DNA from: Bryobacterales bacterium
GTDB taxonomy: Bacteria > Acidobacteriota > Terriglobia > Bryobacterales > Bryobacteraceae
DNA length: 9,899 nt
Reading direction: 5' to 3'
Assembly (NCBI GenBank): GCA_009697495.1
Contig: SHUN01000069.1
Span: 1 to 9,899 of the forward strand
The stretch's first letter is position 1, and every line of letters starts with the position of its first letter. The position numbers were made by a program, and so were the translations under genes. Below are positions 1 through 7,900 of this stretch, piece after piece. The notes under the pieces are model-generated. The model ran no database searches. It had not been told where the DNA came from and saw only the letters and a list, made by a program, of their open reading frames with translations.

Positions 1-138
1 GATTTGCGGGTGCATTTTGGATTGGGGGCGGCTTCCGAAGCTGATTTGGAAATACGCTGGCCGAGCGGAGTTGTCGATACACATTTACAGGTGAAGGCGA
101 ATCAAGTGTTTATCGCCGTGGAGGGGAAGGGCTCATAG
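1..138 (+). CDS. ASPIC/UnbV-domain (CRTAC1-like) protein, C-terminal end only
   Basis: The frame is open from base 1 and ends at TAG 136-138, giving 45 visible residues. They include RVHFGLGAA, LEIRWPSGVVD and a terminal KANQVFIAVEGKGS. This matches the end of the ASPIC/UnbV domain, where an HFGLG segment is followed by an (I/V)RWPSG strand-turn and then an ANQ...I..EG strand. In this family the domain usually closes a long secreted protein with FG-GAP/VCBS-type beta-propeller repeats; that part lies outside the window, so function and full length cannot be judged. Large exported members are common in Acidobacteriota and often sit near TPR proteins and TonB receptors, as here. It is the only plus-strand gene seen, and its last 29 bp overlap the 3' end of the convergent TPR gene. 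The piece is short, so the domain call rests on motif recognition. Confidence 0.75.
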   Translation, partial: DLRVHFGLGAASEADLEIRWPSGVVDTHLQVKANQVFIAVEGKGS

Positions 139-1315
139 AGCGGAGGCGCTGGGCTTGCGCGGCGTCGAGTTTTTTCTTTACTTCGGCGGCTTGCGCGAAT
201 AGTTTTCTTGCCGCCTCGCGGTCGCCTTGCTGTTGTTTGATTTGGGCGAGCGTGTTGAAGGGGCCAGGAGTTTCGGGGTTGAGTCGAATGGCTTCTTCGA
301 GGGCATTGGCGGCTTCGGCGAGTTCGCCTTTTTGCTTGAGGGCGGTGCCGAGCATGTAGTGGGCTTCGGCGTAGTTGGGACGTTTGGCGATGGCGGCGCG
401 CATGGCGTCGGCGGATTCGTCGATGTCGCCGTTCTGCCAGCACGTAATGCCGAGGGTGTAGTGGGCCTCGGCCATTTCCGGATCGAAGCGCAGGGCTTCG
501 CGGAAGGCTTTTTTGGCAGCTTCGAGCTGGTCCTTTTGCTTTAGCGCGAGGCCGAGGTTGTAATGGATGACGGCGTCTTCGGGATGCTGCTTGACGAGGG
601 TTTGGAAGTGAGTGAGGGCTTCGTCGTAATTGCTGGACTGGAGGTGAGCATAGCCGATGTTGATTTGCGCCATGCGATTGGCGGGGTCTTGCCGGAGGAT
701 TTGCCGAAACTGGGCGAGGCCTTCCTGAGCCATGCCGAGATCGACGAGCATGAAGCCGAAATTGTTGCGGTATTCGGTGTCGGTTGGCTTCAGTTGGACG
801 GCTTTTTGGTAGGCGTTCCGGGCGGCTTTCAGGTCGCCTTTCTTCTGTTCAAGGACGCCGATGAGATTCCAGAGATCGGCACGTGTGCCGCCGGTTTTGG
901 CTTCGGTTAAGGCGTCCTTTTCGTTGCCGGTTTCCGAGAGCATGGTGGCGAGGCGGAAGCGGTATTCGGTGTTGGCGGGGGCGAGTTTCGCGGCCTCGCG
1001 CATTGCGATTATGGCGCGGGCGGCATCCTTGGCCAGCCAGAGCGCGACGCCCAGATGGTAGTGGGCGGGGGCGTAGCGCGGGTTGAGGCGGATGGCGTGT
1101 TCGAAGTGGGGAATGGCGTCGGATTGACGGCCCTGGACGGCGAGGAGAAAGCCGATTTCGTCGCGGAGATCGGCGGCGTTCGGCTCTAAAACGGCGGCGC
1201 GCTCAAAGGCCGCGAGTGCGCCGATGGCGTCCCCTTTGGCTTTGAGCGCGTTGCCTTCCACTCGCGGTTGGGCGGCGAGTAAACCCGCCGCCATGGCTAG
1301 TGTTAACAGCTTCAT
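110..1315 (-). CDS. Exported tetratricopeptide repeat (TPR) protein
   Basis: 401 aa, ATG at 1315-1313, TAA at 112-110. Residues 1-15 (MKLLTLAMAAGLLAA) are short, hydrophobic and Ala-rich with one Lys, as in a Sec signal peptide, so the protein is probably periplasmic or lipid-free secreted (no lipobox Cys is seen). From about residue 18 to 383 it is almost entirely 34-residue TPR units, roughly ten: good examples are about 48-80, 146-179, 180-213, 248-281, 282-315 and 316-349, with recurring (A/N)...LG.AL...G...EA......A..L.P spacing such as AEAHYMLGTALKQKGE. The unit near 116-140 is degenerate. TPRs form a helical solenoid that binds other proteins or peptides; no catalytic domain is present, so a scaffold role is inferred. 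The C-terminus is a basic, Pro/Ser-rich tail (SMSPSPPRR), encoded where the gene overlaps the convergent ASPIC/UnbV gene. No strong Shine-Dalgarno sequence precedes the ATG (at best GTGAAG). The 132-bp spacer before it holds the tandem repeats, so it may or may not be read through from receptor B. Confidence 0.9.
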   Translation of the reverse strand: MKLLTLAMAAGLLAAQPRVEGNALKAKGDAIGALAAFERAAVLEPNAADLRDEIGFLLAVQGRQSDAIPHFEHAIRLNPRYAPAHYHLGVALWLAKDAARAIIAMREAAKLAPANTEYRFRLATMLSETGNEKDALTEAKTGGTRADLWNLIGVLEQKKGDLKAARNAYQKAVQLKPTDTEYRNNFGFMLVDLGMAQEGLAQFRQILRQDPANRMAQINIGYAHLQSSNYDEALTHFQTLVKQHPEDAVIHYNLGLALKQKDQLEAAKKAFREALRFDPEMAEAHYTLGITCWQNGDIDESADAMRAAIAKRPNYAEAHYMLGTALKQKGELAEAANALEEAIRLNPETPGPFNTLAQIKQQQGDREAARKLFAQAAEVKKKLDAAQAQRLRSMSPSPPRR

Positions 1316-1344
1316 TGCTTCACTAGTTTTCTCTGACCGCGAGG

Positions 1345-1375
1345 ACCGCTCCCTTACGGTCGCGGCTCGGTAACG
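1345..1375. repeat. Dispersed 31-bp intergenic repeat, copy 1
   Basis: This 31-bp block begins ACCGCTCCCTTACGGTC and ends CGGCTCGGTAACG. It matches 8650-8680 in the same orientation with one mismatch (T at 1355, G at 8660). GACCG (1344-1348) can pair with CGGTC (1357-1361) around an 8-base loop, and CCGC (1337-1340) with GCGG (1362-1365) extends the stem past a 3-base bulge. The mismatch between copies lies in the loop, so the core stem is kept. There is no T-tract, so it is not a typical intrinsic terminator. On the minus strand it lies 30-60 bases upstream of the TPR start codon. Confidence 0.85.
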
Positions 1376-1422
1376 CCAAATCGCGGCTCGGTAACGCCAA
1401 ATCGCGGCTCGGTAACGCCAAA
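1360..1422. repeat. Three perfect 21-bp tandem repeats
   Basis: Three identical 21-bp units lie head to tail at 1360-1380, 1381-1401 and 1402-1422, and a fourth begins with TCG. Each unit is TCGCGGCTCGGTAACG followed by CCAAA. The first 16 bases are the right half of the dispersed repeat at 1345-1375, so the array seems to have grown from that element plus five bases of neighbouring sequence. The array fills about half of the spacer between receptor B and the TPR gene. The unit length is a multiple of three and lacks stops in one minus frame (repeating LALPSRD), but this is not taken as coding. Confidence 0.95.
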
Positions 1423-1447
1423 TCGAACGAATTCAAGCAGTCGAACA

Positions 1448-4400
1448 TTAGAATGCGTACTTCAGTGCCATCTGCCACTGCCGCGGAACATAGGCGGGGA
1501 ACGCGCCGAAGATGCGGCCGGCTTGCCCAGGGCAATCGACGCAGGAGTTCGGATTGGCCAAGTTGGTGTGGTTGGTGAAATTGAAGGCTTCGGCGCGGAA
1601 CTGGATGGTGTGGCCTTCACGAACCCGGAAGGTTTTGAAGAACGACATGTCGAGCTGGCCGAAATTGGGGCCGACAATCTGGTTGCGGCCGACGGTGCCA
1701 AACTTCGCGCGCTGCGGACGTTGCCAGGGGCCGTCGATCTGACCGTTGGCGGTAAGGGGCGCGCTGGCGGTCTTAAACCAGCCGAACTGGTCCGGTTTGG
1801 AAACCGAATAATCGCCGATGAGATCGGGGCGGCACCAGCCGGTATCGCGATCGGCGTTGCAATCGCGATAGCTGGGCGTGAAGGGCTGGCCGGCCATGTA
1901 GCTCCAACTGCCGTTCATCTGCCAGCCGCCGAGGATCATGTCAACGCCTTTAGAGGCGCTGCTCATGTACTTGCGCCCTTTCCCGAAGGGGACTTCGTAG
2001 AGCGAGGCGAAGAAAAGGACGTGGCGGCGATTGTTGCTCGACACACCGCGGGCGAGTTTGGCGTCGCGGGGGTAATAGGTGCCGTCGTAGTCGATGTTCT
2101 TCGAGAACGTATAGTGCGACATGACGTTCATGCCGCTGGAGAAGCGTTTGTCGAATTTGAATTGGACGGAGTGGTAATTGTTGCTGGCGTCGCTGCCGAA
2201 ATAGCGGAGATTCTGCGACCAGCCGAATTTGTTGAAGAAAGGCTTGCGCTGGTTGGTTGTTAGAGTTCCGAAGCCATTGATATCGGCTTGATTCGGATCA
2301 TAATCGCCGCCGGTGCCGGCGAAGACGTGGGTGCCTTTGGTGCCGACGTAGCCGACTTCGAAAGAGGACGTGGCGTTGATTTGGCGCTGGATGGTGAAGT
2401 TCCAGGCGTCGACGGTTGGGAAGCGGATCGGGCTAGTAATGGCGAAAGTGGTGACACCATTGGGGAGGATGTGATTGCCGTTGGGACCTTTGGGCTGCGC
2501 GGTAAGAATGGACGCCGGATTGAGCGCGGTGGGGCCGTTGGCGAGCGTGAAGACGGTCTCGAAGTTATTGGCGGGATTGTTGGACTGAATGCCGAGAATC
2601 GGCAGGTTCTGCGTGACGTTGTGACCGAAGATGGAACCGAAGACACCGAGGTTGAAACCACGTCCGTAACCGGCGCGGATAACGGTTTTCGAATTCAACT
2701 GATAGGCCATGCCGAGACGCGGAGCGAAGAGTTTATTGGATGTTTTTACGCCGAGATCGAGGCCAGTGCCGTTCTGCCCGGCGACTCTGATCTCCCCGGT
2801 TTCGAGGCTGAGGAAACCGCCGTTGCCAGCGCCGTTAACGTACTGCGGGCGGTAGTTTTCCCAGCGAAGTCCGTAGTTAATGGTGAGCTTGTTGGTGACG
2901 CGCCACTGATCCTGCACGAAGAAGAAGAGGCGGTTTTGGGTTTCGCGCGCGTCGAGCGAATTGGAGACGTAGCGGGCGAAGCTGGTGACGTCGCCCATCA
3001 GAAATGAGGCGAGGCCGGAGCCGCCGCCGCTGGGGCCCTGGGTGCGGGCGGCTTCGAAGCTCAATTCGCCGGAACGGTGGCGGTCACTGGGGACGCGGAG
3101 GTTGTGGGCGCGGCGGATGTCAGCGCCGAATTTGATGGTGTGGTTGCCTTGGATTTTCGTCCAGTTGTTGACGAACTGATACTGGTTCTCGTCCTGGATA
3201 AGCGGACAGTTGCAGCCGTTGACGCCGAGGGCGTAGCCGAAACGGAAGAGGTTGTTGCCGTAACCGTTAACGAAGAACGCCGGCATGCCGGAGTTGAAAT
3301 TTGCGTCGACGTTGAGACCGGGAATGCCGGCGTCCTTGGCGGGCGCGGTGCCAATGCCGTTGGGCTGGCCGATGACGTGATAGCGCACGTAACCAAAACG
3401 GAAATCGGTGAGCAGGGTAGGCTTGATGTTGTAATCAAAGCCGCTGGCAATGGAGTGGTTACGGGAGTTCGAAGCGCCGGCGTAGGCGTTGGTGGAGCCG
3501 GAGGCGTCGAGGCCAGGACCGCCGGCGACGAGGCCGAAGGAACCGGGAGCGACCATGCCGAAATCGGCCATTGAGTAGCGGCCGAAGACGTGGATTTTGT
3601 CGGTGGTGTAGTGGTCGACGCGAACGTTGAAGGCGTCGTCATTGAAGCGCACGCCGCCGGAGGAGGCGAAATTGGGTTGATCGAGGGAGGCGGCGGTATT
3701 GGCGGATGGGATCAACTTCAGCAGGTTTTGCGTTTGGGGGGCCAGACGGCTGGTGGGGATACGATTCCCGGGGAATTGGGTGCGGACGGCGGGAACGCCG
3801 GTGAGCGGGTCAAAAATATTTACGCCGGTGGCGCTGAGGTCGCCGGTGCGTTCGAGGTCGCTGGGAACGCGGAGGCGCGCGCCGCCGCCGGTGTTGCGGC
3901 GGGTGCCCTGATAGTCACCGAAGTAGAAGAGCTTGTTCTTAATGGCCGCGCCGCCGATGGAGGCGCCGAACTGGTTCCACTGGGTGAGCGGGATGAGACG
4001 GCCATTCGAGTTCGGAATGGACTTCGACTGCGTGAACGGATTGCGGGCGATCATGTGATCGTTGCGGAGGAATTCGAAGACGGATCCGTGGAGTTTGTTG
4101 GTGCCGGACTTGGTTTGGGCGCTGACGACGCCGGCGCTGGCAACGCCGAATTCCGCGTCGTAGTTGGCCGTGGTGATCTTGGCTTCGGTGACGGATTCGA
4201 GCGTGGGGTTGATGACAATCCAGCCAAGAACGGCATCGTGATTGTCGGTGCCATCGAGAAGGTGTGAAGTGCCGGCGAAGCTTTGGCCGTTGACCAACAT
4301 ACGGTAGGAGCCTTGCGGGTTTTCGGCGGAAGCGGCGGTGAGTGAAGTGGGGAACGCAACGACGCCGGGTGTCATCAATTGGAAATTTGTGAAGCGGCGG

Positions 4401-4837
4401 TTGAGGACGGGAAGTTCGGTGACGGTGCGTTCGGTGTATGTGGCGGCGACGTCGCTGCGCTCCGTTTTCAGAATGCCGACTTCGGAGGTGACCTCAACCG
4501 TCTGGCTCATTTCGCCGATCTGAAGTTTGGGGTCAATGCGGAGTTCGGTGTCGACAGAGACGGGAATGTTTTCCTGCACGAAGGCTTTGAAGCCGCCCGC
4601 TTCGACGCGGAGACGATACCGGCCGACGATCAGGAAGCGCTGGGTGAAGTTGCCGGATTCATTGGTCGTGGTGTTCTGGGTGACGTCGCGGCCCATGTCG
4701 GTGATGATGACTTTGGCGTTGGGAACAGCGGCGCCGGAAGAGTCCGACACGGTGCCTACGATGGTTCCGGAGACGGCTTGGCTCCAGGCGATCGAGGAAA
4801 AAGCAAACAGAACGAGCGCCGCAAACTTTGCGTGCAT
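1448..4837 (-). CDS. TonB-dependent receptor-like outer-membrane protein with N-terminal carboxypeptidase regulatory-like domain (receptor B)
   Basis: 1,129 aa from ATG 4837-4835 to TAA 1450-1448. This start is chosen because it gives a clean signal peptide (about residues 1-19, cut near AWS|QA) and has GAGGT eight bases upstream. An in-frame ATG at 5047 would add 70 residues with no signal character and run into receptor A. Residues about 22-110 form a CarboxypepD_reg/CNA-B-like Ig fold (GTIVGTVSDSSGAAVPNAKV; GGFKAF). Residues about 120-255 form the plug (TVTELPVLNRRF, MLVNGQSF, LLDGTDN, KSGTNKLHGSVFEFLRND). The rest is a long beta-barrel with family blocks INYGLRWENY, GYVGTKGTH, VPFGKGRKY and GGWQMNG. 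It ends in Phe (MALKYAF), as expected for BAM-dependent barrels. Six cysteines fall in three close pairs (542/544, 993/1002, 1099/1102), probably disulfides in loops. No certain TonB box is seen; TVEVT near residue 113 is a weak candidate. The ligand is unknown. Such proteins are large, Oar-like and numerous in Acidobacteriota. Confidence 0.93.
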   Translation of the reverse strand: MHAKFAALVLFAFSSIAWSQAVSGTIVGTVSDSSGAAVPNAKVIITDMGRDVTQNTTTNESGNFTQRFLIVGRYRLRVEAGGFKAFVQENIPVSVDTELRIDPKLQIGEMSQTVEVTSEVGILKTERSDVAATYTERTVTELPVLNRRFTNFQLMTPGVVAFPTSLTAASAENPQGSYRMLVNGQSFAGTSHLLDGTDNHDAVLGWIVINPTLESVTEAKITTANYDAEFGVASAGVVSAQTKSGTNKLHGSVFEFLRNDHMIARNPFTQSKSIPNSNGRLIPLTQWNQFGASIGGAAIKNKLFYFGDYQGTRRNTGGGARLRVPSDLERTGDLSATGVNIFDPLTGVPAVRTQFPGNRIPTSRLAPQTQNLLKLIPSANTAASLDQPNFASSGGVRFNDDAFNVRVDHYTTDKIHVFGRYSMADFGMVAPGSFGLVAGGPGLDASGSTNAYAGASNSRNHSIASGFDYNIKPTLLTDFRFGYVRYHVIGQPNGIGTAPAKDAGIPGLNVDANFNSGMPAFFVNGYGNNLFRFGYALGVNGCNCPLIQDENQYQFVNNWTKIQGNHTIKFGADIRRAHNLRVPSDRHRSGELSFEAARTQGPSGGGSGLASFLMGDVTSFARYVSNSLDARETQNRLFFFVQDQWRVTNKLTINYGLRWENYRPQYVNGAGNGGFLSLETGEIRVAGQNGTGLDLGVKTSNKLFAPRLGMAYQLNSKTVIRAGYGRGFNLGVFGSIFGHNVTQNLPILGIQSNNPANNFETVFTLANGPTALNPASILTAQPKGPNGNHILPNGVTTFAITSPIRFPTVDAWNFTIQRQINATSSFEVGYVGTKGTHVFAGTGGDYDPNQADINGFGTLTTNQRKPFFNKFGWSQNLRYFGSDASNNYHSVQFKFDKRFSSGMNVMSHYTFSKNIDYDGTYYPRDAKLARGVSSNNRRHVLFFASLYEVPFGKGRKYMSSASKGVDMILGGWQMNGSWSYMAGQPFTPSYRDCNADRDTGWCRPDLIGDYSVSKPDQFGWFKTASAPLTANGQIDGPWQRPQRAKFGTVGRNQIVGPNFGQLDMSFFKTFRVREGHTIQFRAEAFNFTNHTNLANPNSCVDCPGQAGRIFGAFPAYVPRQWQMALKYAF

Positions 4838-4845
4838 TATTTTGT

Positions 4846-4850
4846 ACCTC
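4846..4850 (-). promoter_or_regulatory. Shine-Dalgarno site deciding the start of receptor B
   Basis: On the minus strand GAGGT stands eight bases before ATG 4837-4835. Together with the signal peptide that follows at once, it favours this start over the in-frame ATG 210 bases upstream at 5047. Confidence 0.75.
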
Positions 4851-4863
4851 AGAGATGTGACCC

Positions 4864-4878
4864 CCGGGAATTTCCCGG
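4864..4878. promoter_or_regulatory. 15-bp perfect palindrome in the leader of receptor B (operator-like or hairpin)
   Basis: CCGGGAATTTCCCGG is two 7-base arms (CCGGGAA/TTCCCGG) around one central base. It lies in the 79-bp spacer between receptors A and B, 26 bases upstream of the chosen start and just before the Shine-Dalgarno site. It could be a dimeric repressor site, a short mRNA hairpin controlling translation, or a weak terminator stem for receptor A, although no T-run follows. A weak -10-like TATACT lies upstream at 4895-4890, which would place the palindrome just after the transcript start. Function is inferred only from shape and position. Confidence 0.5.
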
Positions 4879-4889
4879 TATTGGAGGAT

Positions 4890-4895
4890 AGTATA
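4890..4895 (-). promoter_or_regulatory. Possible -10 element upstream of receptor B
   Basis: TATACT on the minus strand matches five of six bases of the sigma-70 -10 consensus TATAAT. It lies inside the intergenic spacer, but no convincing -35 hexamer is seen 16-18 bases upstream (the best is TAAACG). It would allow receptor B to be transcribed apart from receptor A. The evidence is weak. Confidence 0.3.
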
Positions 4896-4916
4896 GCTAA
4901 CTCGGGTGTTGGCCGT

Positions 4917-7900
4917 TTACCAGGAAAGGCGCAATCCGAATTGCAGCGCCCGTGAACCGTTGCCGGAAAACGACGCATCGATGAGACCGGTGGAAGGGTC
5001 CGGACGCTTCGGTATTCCGGGCATGTTGAGGACGCTGAAAAAGTCAATGTTCAGGCGCAAGTAGACGCGTTCGGTTATGGGGATCACCTTGAATAGCGAC
5101 ACGTTCTGGCTCCACTCCGGGAGGCCCAGCACCGCTTGATTGCGCCACGGATTCAAGTTGGTGTTGAGAGTCGTGCGCTGCAGAGAGCCATCCTTCATCG
5201 GAACCCAAACCGTGTTGCTGTCGTAAAAAGGAAAATTCGGATCGGCCGGGCTGCCGCCATTGGCGGGGATGGGAATGAGCGGGGAGTGCGCGGGCTTGTA
5301 GTTCGACGGCACGCCCATTACGCCATTCGGCAATCCATTGGCACCGACGCTGTTGATGCGGTTAGCGGGAATGTAGCCGTTGTAGAAAAGATACGCATCG
5401 CGGCAGACGCCGCTGCGGCAATCCTGCACTTTGTTCTTGGTGCCATAGATCTCAACCGGATTGGGGAAGCGCCAGTTGCCCGTTGGCAACTGCCACCACG
5501 TTGATGACACCGAGCCATTTCCCGCGAGTTGCCAGCCGCCAACGACGCGATCGACGATGGGGCCGGTATTCGTCGCGAAGCGTTTGCCTTTGCCGAAGGG
5601 AAGATCGACGATGAAATTCCAGTTGACGCGGTGCTGCGGAATATCGGTATCGCGCTGATAGAAAAGCAGGCGCGAGCGTGCCGCCAGATCTTGCGGCACA
5701 GCGTTGGGGAGGAACACGTTATCGGAAGGGAGAATGTCGCTTTCCCAGCCGTTGCCGGCGGCTTTCAACGAATTCGACAGAACGTAGAAGATCTGAAATC
5801 CGAAGCCCTTCGAGTAGCGGCGCTGCACTTCGATCTGGAAGTTCTGGGAGTTGGACCAGCCTGTTTTTCGGTACTCCTCAATGTCGCCGAACATGGTGGT
5901 TTCAAAGGCGCGAGTGGCCGTGCCGGAGAATGCGCCGGTGGGGCGCGGCAGGCCGGTTCGCGTGAACCAAACGAAGTCGTTCGGACTTTGATTGTAGGAG
6001 TAGAACTGGTCGAGCCGCGAGCCATGCGTGCCGACGTAGCCGAATTTCAGAAGCGTATTTTCGAAGATCTCGCGCTCGAACGTCAGATTCCATTCGTGGG
6101 CGCGCGAGGTGGGCAGATACGGATTGAAATAGCTTGTCAGGAACGAGCCGCGCGTAATTCCGGTGGGGCTGTTGAGATCGAGAATATCGCGGCTGTTGGT
6201 CCCGGCGATCGTCGTGGGCGCGGAGCGCAGGCCGTAGTTGGGCAGGCGGTCCGGCGTCTGGGCGGAATTGGAGAACTGATGCGTGAATCGGGCCGTGGTG
6301 GGCGGATTCTGGCGCATGCGCGCGTTGAAAGCGCGCAGAGGCATGGGATAGCCATAGAGGCCGTAGCCGCCGCGGACGACGAACGGCCGCGTTCCGCCGG
6401 TCATCTTATACGCAAAGCCGGTACGGGGATTGAAGTCCCATTTGTTGAGTTTGATCAGGTCTTTCGGCAGCCCCGCTTGTTCGGGCGTGATGAACGGCAC
6501 GCCGAGGTTCTGGAACGCATTCCGAATGACGGGCGTGGTGGCGCCGATTTTGTACATCGTCTCCCAATCGGTTCCGTTGACGATGGATTTTGTCTTGGGA
6601 TCGAAACCAGTGAGAAAGTTATTCTCTTCGCGAATGGGCGAGTACATTTCCCAGCGGAGGCCGTAGTTCAATGTCAGGCGCGAGTTGACTTTGTGATTGT
6701 CCTGCAGGTAGAGAGAGAACTCGCTGGCGTGCATCCGGTACCATTTGCGAACGAACTGCGCCGAGTACGAGTTGATGGTGCCGAGGAAGAGATCGGCCGA
6801 AGCGTGGCCGCTGAATGGCACCGCACCGTAAGTGGAGCCGGACGCCGGATCGTACTGCGCGGTGAACTGGCCGTTCAACGAGTGCGCGCCTTGCACTTGC
6901 TGTTGATCGGGCAGGATGTTTAACTTCTCATAGCGGAAGCGGCCGCCAAACTGAATTTCGTGGCGGCCTTTAATCTTCGTCATGTTCTGATCGATGTTGT
7001 AAATCTGAACGATGGAGTTGCGGCGATTGGCGGCGGTGACATATTCCATTCCGACGCCGGTCCCCGTGATGTTTGGAAAGCCGAATTCGTCGAAGGGATT
7101 GGGCAAGCCGAGAATGTCGGCGTACTTCTTGTCGTCGCCGACGTTGATGAAATTCAAGTCCTCCGAGCCGACGTTGAAGAGCGTCTCAGAGAAAAATGAC
7201 GGAGAAAATGTGTGCGTCCAGGAGACGACGGCGGAGTGATCGCGAATGGGGCGGAAGGTACCGTTGGCGGCAAAGTCGAGCGTGGTTGGCGAGTTGTTGT
7301 TGCCCGATTGCGCGTAGCTGTCGCGAACGCCATAGGTGTAGCGGGCGAAGATCTGGTCTTTATCGGAGAGGCGGTGATCGAAGCGATTCGTCATGGTCCA
7401 TTCGAGGCGATTGTTCGGCGCCTGATAAAAATAATTGTTGGCCACGAGCGGATTGGCCCCGGGATCATTGGGCGCTGGCGTGACGGAATAAAGGTATTTC
7501 GCCAGCGGACTTTGGCGGTTCATCGGAATGCGATTGGCGTTGTAAGGAAGTCGCCGCCAATCCGCGCCGGTTGTCCACGGGTCATAGAGAGTGAATCGCC
7601 GTCCGGCGCTGTCGGACAAGCCGGAAAAGTCGCCCTCGCGCATCGCCATCGTCGGGACGGCGGCACTTTTCGTGGAGGCGCTCAAACTACGAAAGGCTTC
7701 GTAGGAAGAGAAGAAGAAGGTCTTGTTTTTGCCGTTGTAGATTTTGGGGATGATGACGGGTCCGCCGGCGGAGCCACCGAATTCATTGCGGACCAGATGC
7801 GGCGGGCGAGTCCAACGATCCTCGCGGCGGCGCGCGACGCCGAAGCCGAGATTGTTGTTGCGCGCGATTTCGAGGAGGGATCCGTGGAATTGATTTGTGC

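Noticed and set aside
1337..1365. Rho-independent terminator after receptor B
   Set aside because: A hairpin can form, but no T-tract follows on either strand, and the same hairpin belongs to the dispersed repeat found elsewhere.
1360..1422. CRISPR array
   Set aside because: The units are directly adjacent with no unique spacers and there are no cas genes; this is a simple tandem repeat.
1323..1535. Possible small protein with repeated LALPSRD
   Set aside because: The repetition only reflects the 21-bp tandem units; the frame also overlaps the receptor B 3' end out of frame and has no supporting start signal.
5529..6923. 464-codon plus-strand reading frame opposite receptor A
   Set aside because: It lies wholly antisense to a strongly supported receptor gene, has the Gly/Ala/Glu/Val/Arg-rich composition of a mirror frame, shows no domain, and similar long frames lie opposite both receptors (for example 1523-2263, 2288-3007, 3590-4267, 7212-7949).
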